From positions 1-58,632 of the forward strand of contig JAFTNW010000041.1 in NCBI GenBank assembly GCA_017451695.1: 58,632 bases of DNA. The letters are read 5' to 3'. The notes beneath the pieces are model-generated. The model was not told where the DNA came from. It saw only the letters and a list, made by a program, of their open reading frames with translations, and did no database searches. Of this stretch, positions 8,790 to 17,251 are shown piece after piece. Within the stretch, counting starts at the first letter, position 1. Each line of letters starts with the position of its first letter. The DNA comes from Bacteroidaceae bacterium (GTDB lineage: Bacteria; Bacteroidota; Bacteroidia; Bacteroidales; Bacteroidaceae). Position numbers and translations under genes: made by a program.

Positions 8790-9701
8790 ATGCAGAAAGA
8801 GAATATTTCCCCACCATGCACCGAAAAAATTGCACAATGCAGCTGCAACGAGATAAGCGGTTGCCTGATGCAACTGCTTGCCGAGCGCATAGAAGAAAAG
8901 TGTAAAAGATTTACACAATTGTACGACAGCTGCGGGAAAAGATGGAACGACGCCCTCTTCAAATTGCTCGCACGCAGTTTTGGGTTCGGCATACAAAGCA
9001 ACGCCTTTGAGGAGTGGGCATCACAACTCAACATGCAGGCGCTTGCCAAGCATGGCGACAACATAGAACAGATAGAGGCTATATTCTTCGGGCAAGCCGG
9101 ATTGCTTAACAACGAGAGCATACCGCAATACTATCAAAATGATGCCCAAGCGAGCGACTATTACAACACACTGTTACGCGAATACAAATTCCTCAAAAGC
9201 AAATTCGGACTGCAAGAGATGGACCATACCAAGTGGAACGGAAGCGCAACACCGCACATACGCATAGCTCGCATGGCAACCCTCCTGCAACGCGGCAGTG
9301 TGAGTATAAACCGCATAGCAGAGCTAAGCACCGTTACCGAGCTGCGCAACTTGTTACAGGCGCAACCAAGCTACTATTGGCAACACCACACGCAATTCGG
9401 CAGCACCGCTACCATTGGCACAGGAGATATTAAAAACAGACAGCTCGACGTGCTTATCATAAACACGGTTGTACCCATGCTGTATTGCTATGGAAAGCAT
9501 CGTTGCGACAGCGACCTCTGCAACAGAGCCGAAGATTATCTTCGCGAGATAAACTGCGAGGAGAACAACATTATACGCCGTTGGGCCGAACGGGGTATTC
9601 GCGCCACCTGCGCAGCCGAGTCGCAAGCACTTATCCAATTGAACAACGCCTACTGCACAAAGCACCGCTGCCACGAGTGCCCGCTTGCAAACATAGGCTG
9701 A
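8790..9701 (+). CDS. DUF2851-family protein lacking its N-terminal third
   Basis: This 303-residue soluble protein of unknown function matches the C-terminal two thirds of the DUF2851 family, a Bacteroidota-enriched family of about 420 residues as I remember it. Recognisable stretches are KLLARSFGFGIQSNAFEEWA, EAIFFGQAGLLN, PHIRIARMATLL and INTVVPMLYCYG, ending in the Cys-rich YCTKHRCHECPLANIG, which could bind a metal. The region before it (8737-8789) is only 53 bases, so the usual first 110-130 residues are absent rather than out of frame. That gap includes a 16-base GC-only palindrome (8756-8771). The protein could be a working short form or a deletion remnant. The clean open frame, good codon use and intact C-terminus favour continued function. 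Confidence 0.75.
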   Translation: MQKENISPPCTEKIAQCSCNEISGCLMQLLAERIEEKCKRFTQLYDSCGKRWNDALFKLLARSFGFGIQSNAFEEWASQLNMQALAKHGDNIEQIEAIFFGQAGLLNNESIPQYYQNDAQASDYYNTLLREYKFLKSKFGLQEMDHTKWNGSATPHIRIARMATLLQRGSVSINRIAELSTVTELRNLLQAQPSYYWQHHTQFGSTATIGTGDIKNRQLDVLIINTVVPMLYCYGKHRCDSDLCNRAEDYLREINCEENNIIRRWAERGIRATCAAESQALIQLNNAYCTKHRCHECPLANIG

Positions 9702-9714
9702 CAATCAATACCCT

Positions 9715-9768
9715 ACCCCACAAAAAAATATCCGACCTTAAAAAAGTCGGATATTTTTTTTGTGGGGT
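9715..9768. terminator. Bidirectional terminator between the DUF2851 gene and secDF
   Basis: A long A/T-rich stem of about 22 pairs (9715-9736 with 9746-9768, ends ACCCCAC and GTGGGGT, inner part ATATCCGAC and its complement) lies between two convergent genes. Runs of A on the left side and T on the right side give a U tract in either direction. Confidence 0.85.
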
Positions 9769-9781
9769 ATATAGCTTTTGC

Positions 9782-12754
9782 TTATTTCTTGCCTCTATTG
9801 ATAATTCTGTAAGCAATAGGAGCAGCAACGAACAACGACGAAAGTGTTCCGAATATTACACCAAGAATCATTGCAAACGAGAAGCTGCGGATGCTATCGC
9901 CACCCAGGATGAAAATTGCAAGCAACACCACCAATGTACTGAACGATGTGTTGATAGTACGAGCGAGTGTTGTGTTCAAAGAGTCGTTGAACAATGCATA
10001 TTTATCACGTTTGGGATAGAGGTATGCAAACTCACGCACACGGTCGAAGATAACCACCTTATCGTTGATTGAATAACCGATAGCGGTGAGGATAGCACCG
10101 ATAAACACCTGGTCAATCTCCAATGACATGGGAATCCAACCATAGCAGAGCGAGTAGCAACCGATGATAAGGAACACGTCGCTTGCCAAAGCCACAATCG
10201 AGCCCACGCTGTATGCCACGTTGCGGAAACGCACAAGAATGTAGAGGAAGATAGCCACAAGAGCCAATACCACTGAAATTATGGCACTATCCTTAATATC
10301 CTCGGCGATGCTGGGACCCACCTTCTGCGAACTGATGATAGAGCCACCTGCACGGTTATCGTAATCAACAAAGGTTTCAAGAGTAAGATCCTTGCTCAAC
10401 AGGCCCTTCTCCATAAATGCATCATAGAGGAACTTCTCAATCTCGGCATCTACATTTTCCGAAGGATCGGTTATACGATAGTTGGTTGTAATGCGGATGG
10501 TCTTCTTGTCTGTACCAAGCGCAATTGCCTGCACATTATCCTCTGTAATCTTCTCGCGGAGTACCTCGCGGACGGTTTCGGGCTCTACCTGCTGCTCGAA
10601 CTGAACAACAAAGTTACGGCCACCGGTAAAGTCGATGCTTTGGCTCAAACCACGGATTGCCAATGAAGCAACCATAATCGCAATAACAGCTACAAGGCCG
10701 ATGCCAAAACCCTTTGACTTCTTCATAAAATCAAATTTGGTACCAAGCATCAGGTTCTTTGAGAATCCTGTGGTGAAAGTAAGATCAAGCCATTTATCCT
10801 TATTCATGAAGTGCTCGTAAACAACGCGTGTGAGGAACACTGCTGTGAAGAATGAGCAGAGCAAACCAATGATAAGGGTTGTTGCAAAACCACGGATGGG
10901 ACCTGTACCGAAATAGAACAGAATGATACCCGTGATAATTGATGTGAAGTTAGAGTCAAAGATTGCAGAGAATGCGTTCTTGTAACCATCGGCAAGAGCC
11001 GCACGAGTATTCTTGCCTGCAACAAGTTCCTCTTTTGTACGCTCATAGATAAGCACGTTGGCATCCACCGCCATACCCAATGTGAGCACGATACCGGCGA
11101 CACCCGACATTGTGAGGGCAGCCTGGAACGATGCCAGCACACCGAGTGTGAAGAACAAGTTCATCAACAGCGCAGCGTTTGCAACCATACCGGGAATAAT
11201 TCCATAGATTGCACACATATAAATCATGAGCAGGATGAATGCCACGATGAACGACATCATACCCTGGTTGATAGACTCCTGACCAAGTGAAGGACCTACT
11301 ATATCCTCTTGAACAATACGCGCGGGCGCGGGCATTTTACCCGAACGGAGCACGTTGGCCAAGTCCTTGGTTGTCTCAATGGTGAAGTTTCCGGTAATCT
11401 CTGAACGACCACCTGTAATCTCGTTGCTTACCATGGGCGCGCTGTAAACATAGCCATCAAGAACAATTGCAATTGCCTTGTTGATGTTAGCCTTTGTGAG
11501 CTGGGCCCAACGGCGTGCGCCATCGGCATTCATCGACATGGTTACACAGGGACGGCCATATTGGTCGAATGTGTCGGCAGCATCTACAATAACATCGCCC
11601 TCAATGGGAGCACGGCCATTGCGCTGAACACATTTAATTGCATAGAGTGCATATATCTGGTTGGTTGTCTCACGGTCAACAGCCTCAACACCCCAATAGA
11701 GACGAAGCTCACGAGGCATAACACTCATAAACTCGGGTGTATTGACAAGCTTGTTTATGGCAGCTGTATCGTTGTAGTGAGCATAACCGATAACACTACC
11801 CATGCCATCGTTCTGCACAATCTGCAAACGAGACAACAAGGGGTGCTCTTTTTTCATAGCCTCTACATCTACCTCGGGCTCGGTTGCAGCCTCGCCTGTG
11901 ATGGCAGCCTCTATATCGGCATCGGCGGCTTCGGCAACCTCCTCGGCAGGTGCAGCAACTTCAACGGCCTCCTCTGTGGCAACACTCTCTGTTGCGGGAG
12001 CAACAACCGCGAGCTTTGCATCAGCTGTGATTAACGAGGGAACAATCTCCGAAGCATTGTATGTATCCCAGAACTCCAAGTTGGCAGAACCCTGCAACAA
12101 CTTACGCACACGCTCGGGCTCCTTAACACCGGGGAGCTCAATCATGATACGGCCCATAGAACCTTCAAGCGCCTGAATATTGGGCTGAACAACACCAAAA
12201 CGGTCAATACGGGTACGCAATACATTAAATGAGTTGTCAATGGCAGCCTGCACCTCCTCGCGAAGAACGGCAACCACCTCGCTGTCGGTAGAGCGGGTGT
12301 TCACCTTGTCTTTCAACTGCTGTGTAGCAAAAATTGCAGCAAGGCTACCCTCGGGAGCCAATTTCTTGTACTCATCCACAAACAGTGTGATATAGTCGCT
12401 CTGGCTTGTGATAGATGCCACGCGGGCAGCCTCCACAGCCTGATTAAACGCTGCATCGCTCTTATGGTCGGCAAGAGCCTTTATGATGTCGGGAACCGAC
12501 ACCTCCATAATTACGTACATACCACCTTTAAGGTCCAATCCAAGACCAATCTCCATTTCGCGGCTCTGCTTCAATGTGTAAACACCAAGCCACACTTTTT
12601 CGTTCTGCATTGAATCGAGGTAGTGTTGCTCACCTTTGGGATCGTTGGCAGCCTGTTTCATGTGATAACCGGTTACAAACGAGAATGAAAGGTAGAACAA
12701 ACATACCAATGTCAGCAGTAGCGCGAAAACTTTTACAAATCCTTTGTTCTGCAT
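9782..12754 (-). CDS. secDF: Fused protein translocase subunit SecDF
   Basis: This 990-residue fusion of SecD and SecF uses the proton gradient to pull secreted proteins out of the Sec channel. The SecD half starts with one membrane helix and the signature GLGLDLKGGMYV, followed by the large periplasmic P1 domain and a six-helix bundle (MAVDANVLIYERTKEEL is the conserved TM4 motif). The SecF half begins near residue 660, with SIDFTGGRNFVVQF, and ends with a second bundle (AIGYSINDKVVIFDRVRE). Fusion in one chain is normal in Bacteroidota. An Ala/Glu-rich low-complexity insert of about 50 residues lies within P1 at about residues 250-298. It is transcribed alone, with a terminator at its 3' end. 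Confidence 0.95.
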   Translation of the reverse strand: MQNKGFVKVFALLLTLVCLFYLSFSFVTGYHMKQAANDPKGEQHYLDSMQNEKVWLGVYTLKQSREMEIGLGLDLKGGMYVIMEVSVPDIIKALADHKSDAAFNQAVEAARVASITSQSDYITLFVDEYKKLAPEGSLAAIFATQQLKDKVNTRSTDSEVVAVLREEVQAAIDNSFNVLRTRIDRFGVVQPNIQALEGSMGRIMIELPGVKEPERVRKLLQGSANLEFWDTYNASEIVPSLITADAKLAVVAPATESVATEEAVEVAAPAEEVAEAADADIEAAITGEAATEPEVDVEAMKKEHPLLSRLQIVQNDGMGSVIGYAHYNDTAAINKLVNTPEFMSVMPRELRLYWGVEAVDRETTNQIYALYAIKCVQRNGRAPIEGDVIVDAADTFDQYGRPCVTMSMNADGARRWAQLTKANINKAIAIVLDGYVYSAPMVSNEITGGRSEITGNFTIETTKDLANVLRSGKMPAPARIVQEDIVGPSLGQESINQGMMSFIVAFILLMIYMCAIYGIIPGMVANAALLMNLFFTLGVLASFQAALTMSGVAGIVLTLGMAVDANVLIYERTKEELVAGKNTRAALADGYKNAFSAIFDSNFTSIITGIILFYFGTGPIRGFATTLIIGLLCSFFTAVFLTRVVYEHFMNKDKWLDLTFTTGFSKNLMLGTKFDFMKKSKGFGIGLVAVIAIMVASLAIRGLSQSIDFTGGRNFVVQFEQQVEPETVREVLREKITEDNVQAIALGTDKKTIRITTNYRITDPSENVDAEIEKFLYDAFMEKGLLSKDLTLETFVDYDNRAGGSIISSQKVGPSIAEDIKDSAIISVVLALVAIFLYILVRFRNVAYSVGSIVALASDVFLIIGCYSLCYGWIPMSLEIDQVFIGAILTAIGYSINDKVVIFDRVREFAYLYPKRDKYALFNDSLNTTLARTINTSFSTLVVLLAIFILGGDSIRSFSFAMILGVIFGTLSSLFVAAPIAYRIINRGKK

Positions 12755-12804
12755 TTTGATTAAAATTTATTTATGATTTATTCGTTCCGTTCATTAAATG
12801 CGCG

Positions 12805-12812
12805 CAAATATA
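12805..12812 (-). promoter_or_regulatory. Possible secDF -7 element
   Basis: The minus strand contains TATATTTG, a perfect TAnnTTTG, about 50 bases before the secDF ATG. No TTTG or TTG is present at the expected upstream distance, so this is a half-supported promoter. Confidence 0.4.
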
Positions 12813-12884
12813 GCGTTTTTTTCTTAATTATTTATATAATTAGCACTTTTTCTTTGGTGCATTGGCTGTAATTGGCAAAAAGAA

Positions 12885-12912
12885 TGGCATTTGCGTATGC
12901 GCGCAAATGCCA
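12885..12912 (-). terminator. Terminator of the rhomboid gene pair
   Basis: An 11-base-pair stem (TGGCATTTGCG at 12885-12895 with its complement at 12902-12912) and a short loop are followed on the minus strand by TTCTTTTT. It lies 22 bases past the stop of the second rhomboid gene. Confidence 0.75.
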
Positions 12913-12933
12913 AATCTTTATTCACAACCATAA

Positions 12934-13824
12934 TTATCTGTTCGATGCATCGAACAATCGTTTCTTCTCCTCGTCGGTGAGCGAGGCATAACCACCGGCC
13001 TTCACCTTCTCGAGAATCCGGTCTATCTCGGCATCATTCTCCTTTTTACGCGCATTGTACTCGTAGTCGGCAGTACGGTCGCTCCTTTGATATGTAAATT
13101 TAGCCCTGCCACCCGAACGACGACGCTTGAAAAAAGTAGCGAAGAAATCGATGATTTTGTTTATCGCAACGGTCAAGTCCCAGCCCTTGTTAAGCATGAA
13201 GGCGAAAAGCCATCCTGCAAAAGCACCGCCAAGATGAGCGAAGTTGCCACCCGCATTCTCCGAGGCCAGCAAAAGCAGCGAAATCACCACGGTTATAACA
13301 GCAATGGTAACAAGCCTCATAGAGCCCAGCAAGGCCATGTTTACCACATAGTTGGGGCTGCGCACTGCCGATGCCACAACGATTGCCAGCACCGATGCCG
13401 ATGCGCCTATCAGGAACGAGCTATCGACTATCCCCTCAAAGTGTGGGAAAATATTGTATGCCAACATAAAGAAGAGGCCGCCCACAATGCCGCCAAAGAG
13501 ATATACTCCTACAAAGTGGCGCAACGAGAAGAAGGAAAGGAATATGCGGCCAAAACAATACAACGCCAACATATTCCACAGGATGTGCATGATGCGCTCA
13601 TGCAAAAACATATATGAGACAAGAGTCCACGGACGACATATGAATGTACCAAACGAGGCAGGCAGTTCAAACCATCGCACGAAAGCATCAACCTCGTTAT
13701 TAAACCCGAAAAGTGTGGCAAAAACACCGATGAAAGCGACAATTATATACACCGCAACATTTATGAATATGAAGCGGCCTACAATATTTTCATCGCAAAA
13801 TCTCTGATATAAATTCTTAAACAT
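12934..13824 (-). CDS. Rhomboid-family membrane protein with GASA active-site motif
   Basis: This 296-residue rhomboid-fold protein has about six membrane helices followed by a cytoplasmic basic tail (about 220-296: RRRSGGRAKFTYQRSD and a KENDAEIDRILEKVK helix). The His-x-x-x-Asn element HILWN and the active-site region IGASASV are present, with the Ser in G-A-S-A instead of the usual G-x-S-G. The His partner appears in FAHLGGAFAG. Ser and His suggest an intramembrane serine protease, but the Gly-to-Ala change makes activity uncertain. It overlaps the upstream rhomboid gene by 8 bases, implying translational coupling. The start is taken as ATG 13824; a GTG at 13833 in the same frame is an alternative. 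Confidence 0.82.
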   Translation of the reverse strand: MFKNLYQRFCDENIVGRFIFINVAVYIIVAFIGVFATLFGFNNEVDAFVRWFELPASFGTFICRPWTLVSYMFLHERIMHILWNMLALYCFGRIFLSFFSLRHFVGVYLFGGIVGGLFFMLAYNIFPHFEGIVDSSFLIGASASVLAIVVASAVRSPNYVVNMALLGSMRLVTIAVITVVISLLLLASENAGGNFAHLGGAFAGWLFAFMLNKGWDLTVAINKIIDFFATFFKRRRSGGRAKFTYQRSDRTADYEYNARKKENDAEIDRILEKVKAGGYASLTDEEKKRLFDASNR

Positions 13825-14503
13825 AAGGCCCACCTATTTTCCCGTTTTTACGCCAATACAAAATAATAATAAAACCAAACAGCATACCGCCCAAGTGGGC
13901 AAAATGCGCCACGTTATCGCCGGCATTATTGCTCAACCCCATCAACAACTCCAGCACACAAAATATAGCCACAAAGTATTTGGCTTTTATGGGGAATGGT
14001 ATAGGGATTATAAACATGCGTTCATTGGGGAACATCATTGCAAAAGCCAACAAAATACCATAAACAGCACCCGAAGCACCCACTGTGTTCCACATATTGA
14101 GATATTGCGACATAGGTACAAGCGCATCGAGCGGCAACCTCACATATTCATAGGGCGATAGGTAAATGGAATAATAGCCATACTGCACAAGTTCCTGAAT
14201 AATTGCGGCACCCACACCGGCCACAAAATAGTATATCAGGAAGCGCTTGGAACCCCATACACGCTCAAGCAGCCCTCCGAACATATAGAGAGCAAACATA
14301 TTGAAAAACAGGTGTGTAAACCCACCATGCATAAACATATAAGTAACAAACTGATAGAGATGAAAATCCTCTGCCAAGAACAGATGCAACCCCAAATATC
14401 CGTTGAGATCGATTCCATGCTTTTCGGCAACGATGAGTGCAAGGAACATCAGCACATTTATCGCTATCAGATTTTTTGTAACAACCGGCAATTGATTCAT
14501 CAT
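13817..14503 (-). CDS. Rhomboid family intramembrane serine protease
   Basis: This 228-residue protein with six predicted membrane helices has the full rhomboid signature. It shows HGGFTHLFFNMFALYMFGG with His-x-x-x-Asn, VGASGAVYGILLAF with the catalytic Ser in G-x-S-G, and AHFAHLGGMLFGF with the catalytic His. Rhomboids cut membrane-bound substrates within or next to the membrane; the substrate is unknown. The frame is open up to 14572, but the promoter at 14524-14555 lies inside that extension. The real start must therefore be the ATG at 14503 or the next one at 14500 (MMNQLPVVTKNL). It is the first gene of a two-gene unit with a second rhomboid. Confidence 0.9.
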   Translation of the reverse strand: MMNQLPVVTKNLIAINVLMFLALIVAEKHGIDLNGYLGLHLFLAEDFHLYQFVTYMFMHGGFTHLFFNMFALYMFGGLLERVWGSKRFLIYYFVAGVGAAIIQELVQYGYYSIYLSPYEYVRLPLDALVPMSQYLNMWNTVGASGAVYGILLAFAMMFPNERMFIIPIPFPIKAKYFVAIFCVLELLMGLSNNAGDNVAHFAHLGGMLFGFIIILYWRKNGKIGGPYV

Positions 14504-14523
14504 ATACTTTTTTGAAAACTGCG

Positions 14524-14555
14524 CGAAGATAATACAAACAAGCGACAGAAACAAA
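14524..14555 (-). promoter_or_regulatory. Promoter of the rhomboid pair
   Basis: The minus strand shows TTTG (14552-14555), a 20-base spacer and TATCTTCG (14524-14531). The start would be near 14517, only about 15 bases before the ATG at 14503. This decides the start codon against the longer open frame. Confidence 0.6.
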
Positions 14556-14713
14556 CGGGAAGAGACAGACAAAGGCCGCTTTACCGCAATAAAGAGGCAT
14601 TGCGCTTCTTATTTTTCGCTTTTTTAACCTTCATTACCATTCATATTTCCGTAAAATTCCCGGTACGCACACTTTTTGCGCAAACGTAAAGCCGAAAAGT
14701 CGCATATATTTTG

Positions 14714-14757
14714 TATCTTCGCGCTGAATTTACAAAGAACCCTTTGCTACGCAAAGG
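14714..14757 (+). promoter_or_regulatory. argS -7-like element and leader hairpin
   Basis: TATCTTCG at 14714-14721 resembles the -7 variant used elsewhere in the window, though no -33 TTTG lies at the right distance. It is followed in the presumed leader by a compact stem CCTTTGC/GCAAAGG with loop TAC (14741-14757), 34 bases before the argS ATG. The hairpin may influence translation or be incidental. Confidence 0.35.
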
Positions 14758-14791
14758 CCGATACCATTTCAACGAACCAAAAAATTAAACA

Positions 14792-16585
14792 ATGAATATT
14801 GAAAACATCTTGAACGAAAGCGTAATTGCCGCCATAAAAGAGTTGTATGGGCAGGAAATTGCAGCAGAAAAGGTACAATTACAGAAAACCCGCAAAGAAT
14901 TTGAAGGAGATTACACCCTTGTAGTGTTCCCCTTTCTACAAATGTCTAAAAAACGCCCCGAAGAGACCGCACAGGAGATTGGCGAGAAGATTGCCGCCAT
15001 GCAACCCCTGGTTTCGGGATTCAATGTCATAAAAGGATTCTTGAACCTGAGCATTGCAACCTCATATTGGATTGAGCTGTTGCAGAAAATAGACGGTACC
15101 GAGGAGTGGGGCACTACAAAGAGCGACGAGAAATCGCCACTTGTTATGGTGGAATACTCATCACCCAACACCAACAAGCCCCTGCACCTGGGGCACATCC
15201 GCAACAATCTTTTGGGATACGCCCTCTCAAATATCATTGCCGCAAATGGCAACAAGGTTGTAAAAACCAACATTGTGAACGACCGCGGTATCCACATCTG
15301 CAAGTCGATGCTTGCATGGCAAAAGTGGGGCAACGGCGAGACACCCGCAAGCAGCGGCAAAAAAGGCGACCACCTCATTGGCGACTACTATGTAGCCTTC
15401 GACAAACACTACAAGGCCGAACTGCAAGAGCTGATGGAGAAGGGCATGAGCAAGGAGGAGGCCGAGGCTGCATCGCCCCTGATGGCCGAAGCACGTGAGA
15501 TGCTTGTAAAATGGGAGGCCGGCGACAAGGAGGTGCGCTCACTATGGAGCACCATGAACGGCTGGGTATACGAAGGATTTGACGAAACATACAAACGGTT
15601 GGGAGTCGATTTCGACAAAATATACTACGAGTCGGACACCTATCTCGAAGGAAAAGAGACCGTGCTCGGTGGTTTGGAGAAAGGCATATTCTACCGCCGC
15701 GACGACAATTCGGTGTGGGCCGACCTCACAGCCGACGGGCTGGACGAGAAACTATTGCTACGCAGCGATGGCACATCGGTATATATGACACAGGATATTG
15801 GTACCGCGCAGTTGCGATTCCGCGACTACCCCATTGACAAAATGGTATATGTGGTGGGCAACGAGCAGAACTACCACTTCCAGGTACTCTCGCTCCTGCT
15901 CGACAAATTGGGATTTGCATGGGGTAAAGGACTCGTGCACTTCTCTTACGGCATGGTGGAGCTCCCCGAGGGCAAAATGAAAAGCCGCGAAGGCACGGTT
16001 GTGGATGCCGACGACCTCATGGATGAGATGATTAGAACAGCACGTGAAACATCGGAGGAACTTGGTGGCAAGCTCAACGAACTTACCGAAGAGGAGGCTG
16101 CGGAAACATATCGCATCATCGGCTTGGGAGCACTCAAATACTTCATGCTCAAGGTGGATGCCCGCAAAAACATGCTCTTCAACCCCAAAGAATCCATTGA
16201 TTTCAACGGAAACACAGGCCCGTTCATCCAATACACCTACGCACGCACACGCTCAATCGAGCGCAAAGCGACCGAGGCAGGTGTGGAGTGCAACGATACT
16301 GCCGTTCCCGCAAGCATCAGCGAGAAGGAGTGTTCTATAATACGCCTGCTCAACGATTTCCCCGCGGTGGTGCGACAGGCCGGTACCGACTACTCGCCAT
16401 CGGGCATTGCAAACTATGCTTATGAACTTGCGAAGGAATACAACCAATTCTACCACGATTTCAGTATCCTGCGCGAGGAGGATGCGGCAACCAAAGCTTT
16501 CCGCATACTGCTCACACGCAACGTGGGCAAGGTAATAAAAACCGCCATGAACCTATTGGGAATTGAGGTACCCGAGAGAATGTAA
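14792..16585 (+). CDS. argS: Arginine-tRNA ligase
   Basis: This 597-residue class I synthetase charges tRNA-Arg. The N-terminal additional domain (about 1-110) is followed by VEYSSPNTNKPLHLGHIRNN, which contains the HIGH-type motif (HLGH). The catalytic core contains YMTQDIGTAQLRF, the KMSKS-loop equivalent is in KMKSREGTVVDADDL, and the C-terminal helical anticodon-binding domain includes IQYTYARTRSIERKA and NQFYHDFSIL. Length and motifs are complete. The start ATG is preceded by AAAATTAAACA with no Shine-Dalgarno sequence. Its stop codon overlaps the RNase H start by one base. Confidence 0.96.
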   Translation: MNIENILNESVIAAIKELYGQEIAAEKVQLQKTRKEFEGDYTLVVFPFLQMSKKRPEETAQEIGEKIAAMQPLVSGFNVIKGFLNLSIATSYWIELLQKIDGTEEWGTTKSDEKSPLVMVEYSSPNTNKPLHLGHIRNNLLGYALSNIIAANGNKVVKTNIVNDRGIHICKSMLAWQKWGNGETPASSGKKGDHLIGDYYVAFDKHYKAELQELMEKGMSKEEAEAASPLMAEAREMLVKWEAGDKEVRSLWSTMNGWVYEGFDETYKRLGVDFDKIYYESDTYLEGKETVLGGLEKGIFYRRDDNSVWADLTADGLDEKLLLRSDGTSVYMTQDIGTAQLRFRDYPIDKMVYVVGNEQNYHFQVLSLLLDKLGFAWGKGLVHFSYGMVELPEGKMKSREGTVVDADDLMDEMIRTARETSEELGGKLNELTEEEAAETYRIIGLGALKYFMLKVDARKNMLFNPKESIDFNGNTGPFIQYTYARTRSIERKATEAGVECNDTAVPASISEKECSIIRLLNDFPAVVRQAGTDYSPSGIANYAYELAKEYNQFYHDFSILREEDAATKAFRILLTRNVGKVIKTAMNLLGIEVPERM

Positions 16586-17208
16586 TGACAAAGAAACGAT
16601 ACTATGTAGTGTGGAACGGGCTTGAACCGGGGGTCTATGACTCATGGGACAAGTGTCAGGCGCAAATAAAAGGGGTGAAACAGGCCCTATACAAATCCTT
16701 CGCCACCCAAGCCGAGGCCGACCGTGCATACAGCTCGTCGCCACAGCTATACATAGGCGGTAATGCACAAAAACCAAAAGCGGAGAAGAGCGAACTGCCT
16801 GCCAATGTGCAGCGCAATGCTCTTGCCGTGGATGCCGCATGCAGCGGCAACCCCGGGCAGATGGAGTATCGCGGTGTATATCTTGCCACAGGAGAGGAAA
16901 TTTTCCACTTTGGGCCTGTATATGGCACAAACAATATCGGAGAGTTTCTGGCAATAGTACACGCTCTTGCACTGCTCAAACAGAAAGGCAGCAACATACC
17001 CATATACAGCGACAGCCGCAATGCCATACTATGGGTAAAACAGGGTTGCTGCAAAACAAAATTGCCACACACGGCAGAGAGCGAGGAACTTTTCGGGTTC
17101 ATAGAAAGAGCCGAAAAATGGCTGAAAAGCAACAACTACACTAACCAAATAATAAAATGGGAAACAAGCAGTTGGGGCGAAATTCCTGCCGATTTCGGCA
17201 GAAAATAG
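16585..17208 (+). CDS. Ribonuclease H with N-terminal viroplasmin domain
   Basis: This 207-residue two-domain enzyme degrades RNA in RNA:DNA hybrids. Residues 1-50 form a caulimovirus viroplasmin (RNase H1 hybrid-binding-like) domain (YYVVWNGLEPGVYDSWDKC). After a linker, the RNase H fold carries the catalytic acidic residues: Asp in AVDAACSGNPG, Glu in NNIGEFLAIVHAL, Asp in IYSDSRNAI and the last Asp in EIPADFGRK. This architecture is common in Bacteroidota and resembles eukaryotic RNase H1. The ATG overlaps the argS stop (TAATG), so translation is coupled to argS. Whether it is the cell's only type 1 RNase H cannot be judged here. Confidence 0.92.
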   Translation: MTKKRYYVVWNGLEPGVYDSWDKCQAQIKGVKQALYKSFATQAEADRAYSSSPQLYIGGNAQKPKAEKSELPANVQRNALAVDAACSGNPGQMEYRGVYLATGEEIFHFGPVYGTNNIGEFLAIVHALALLKQKGSNIPIYSDSRNAILWVKQGCCKTKLPHTAESEELFGFIERAEKWLKSNNYTNQIIKWETSSWGEIPADFGRK

Positions 17209-17251
17209 CGAGCGGCATTGTTATACAATAACAATAAATAAAAAGAACATT

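Noticed and set aside
12805..12931. A hidden short gene between secDF and the rhomboid terminator
   Set aside because: Only A/T-rich sequence, a -7 element and the hairpin are present; no frame of useful length with a start exists.
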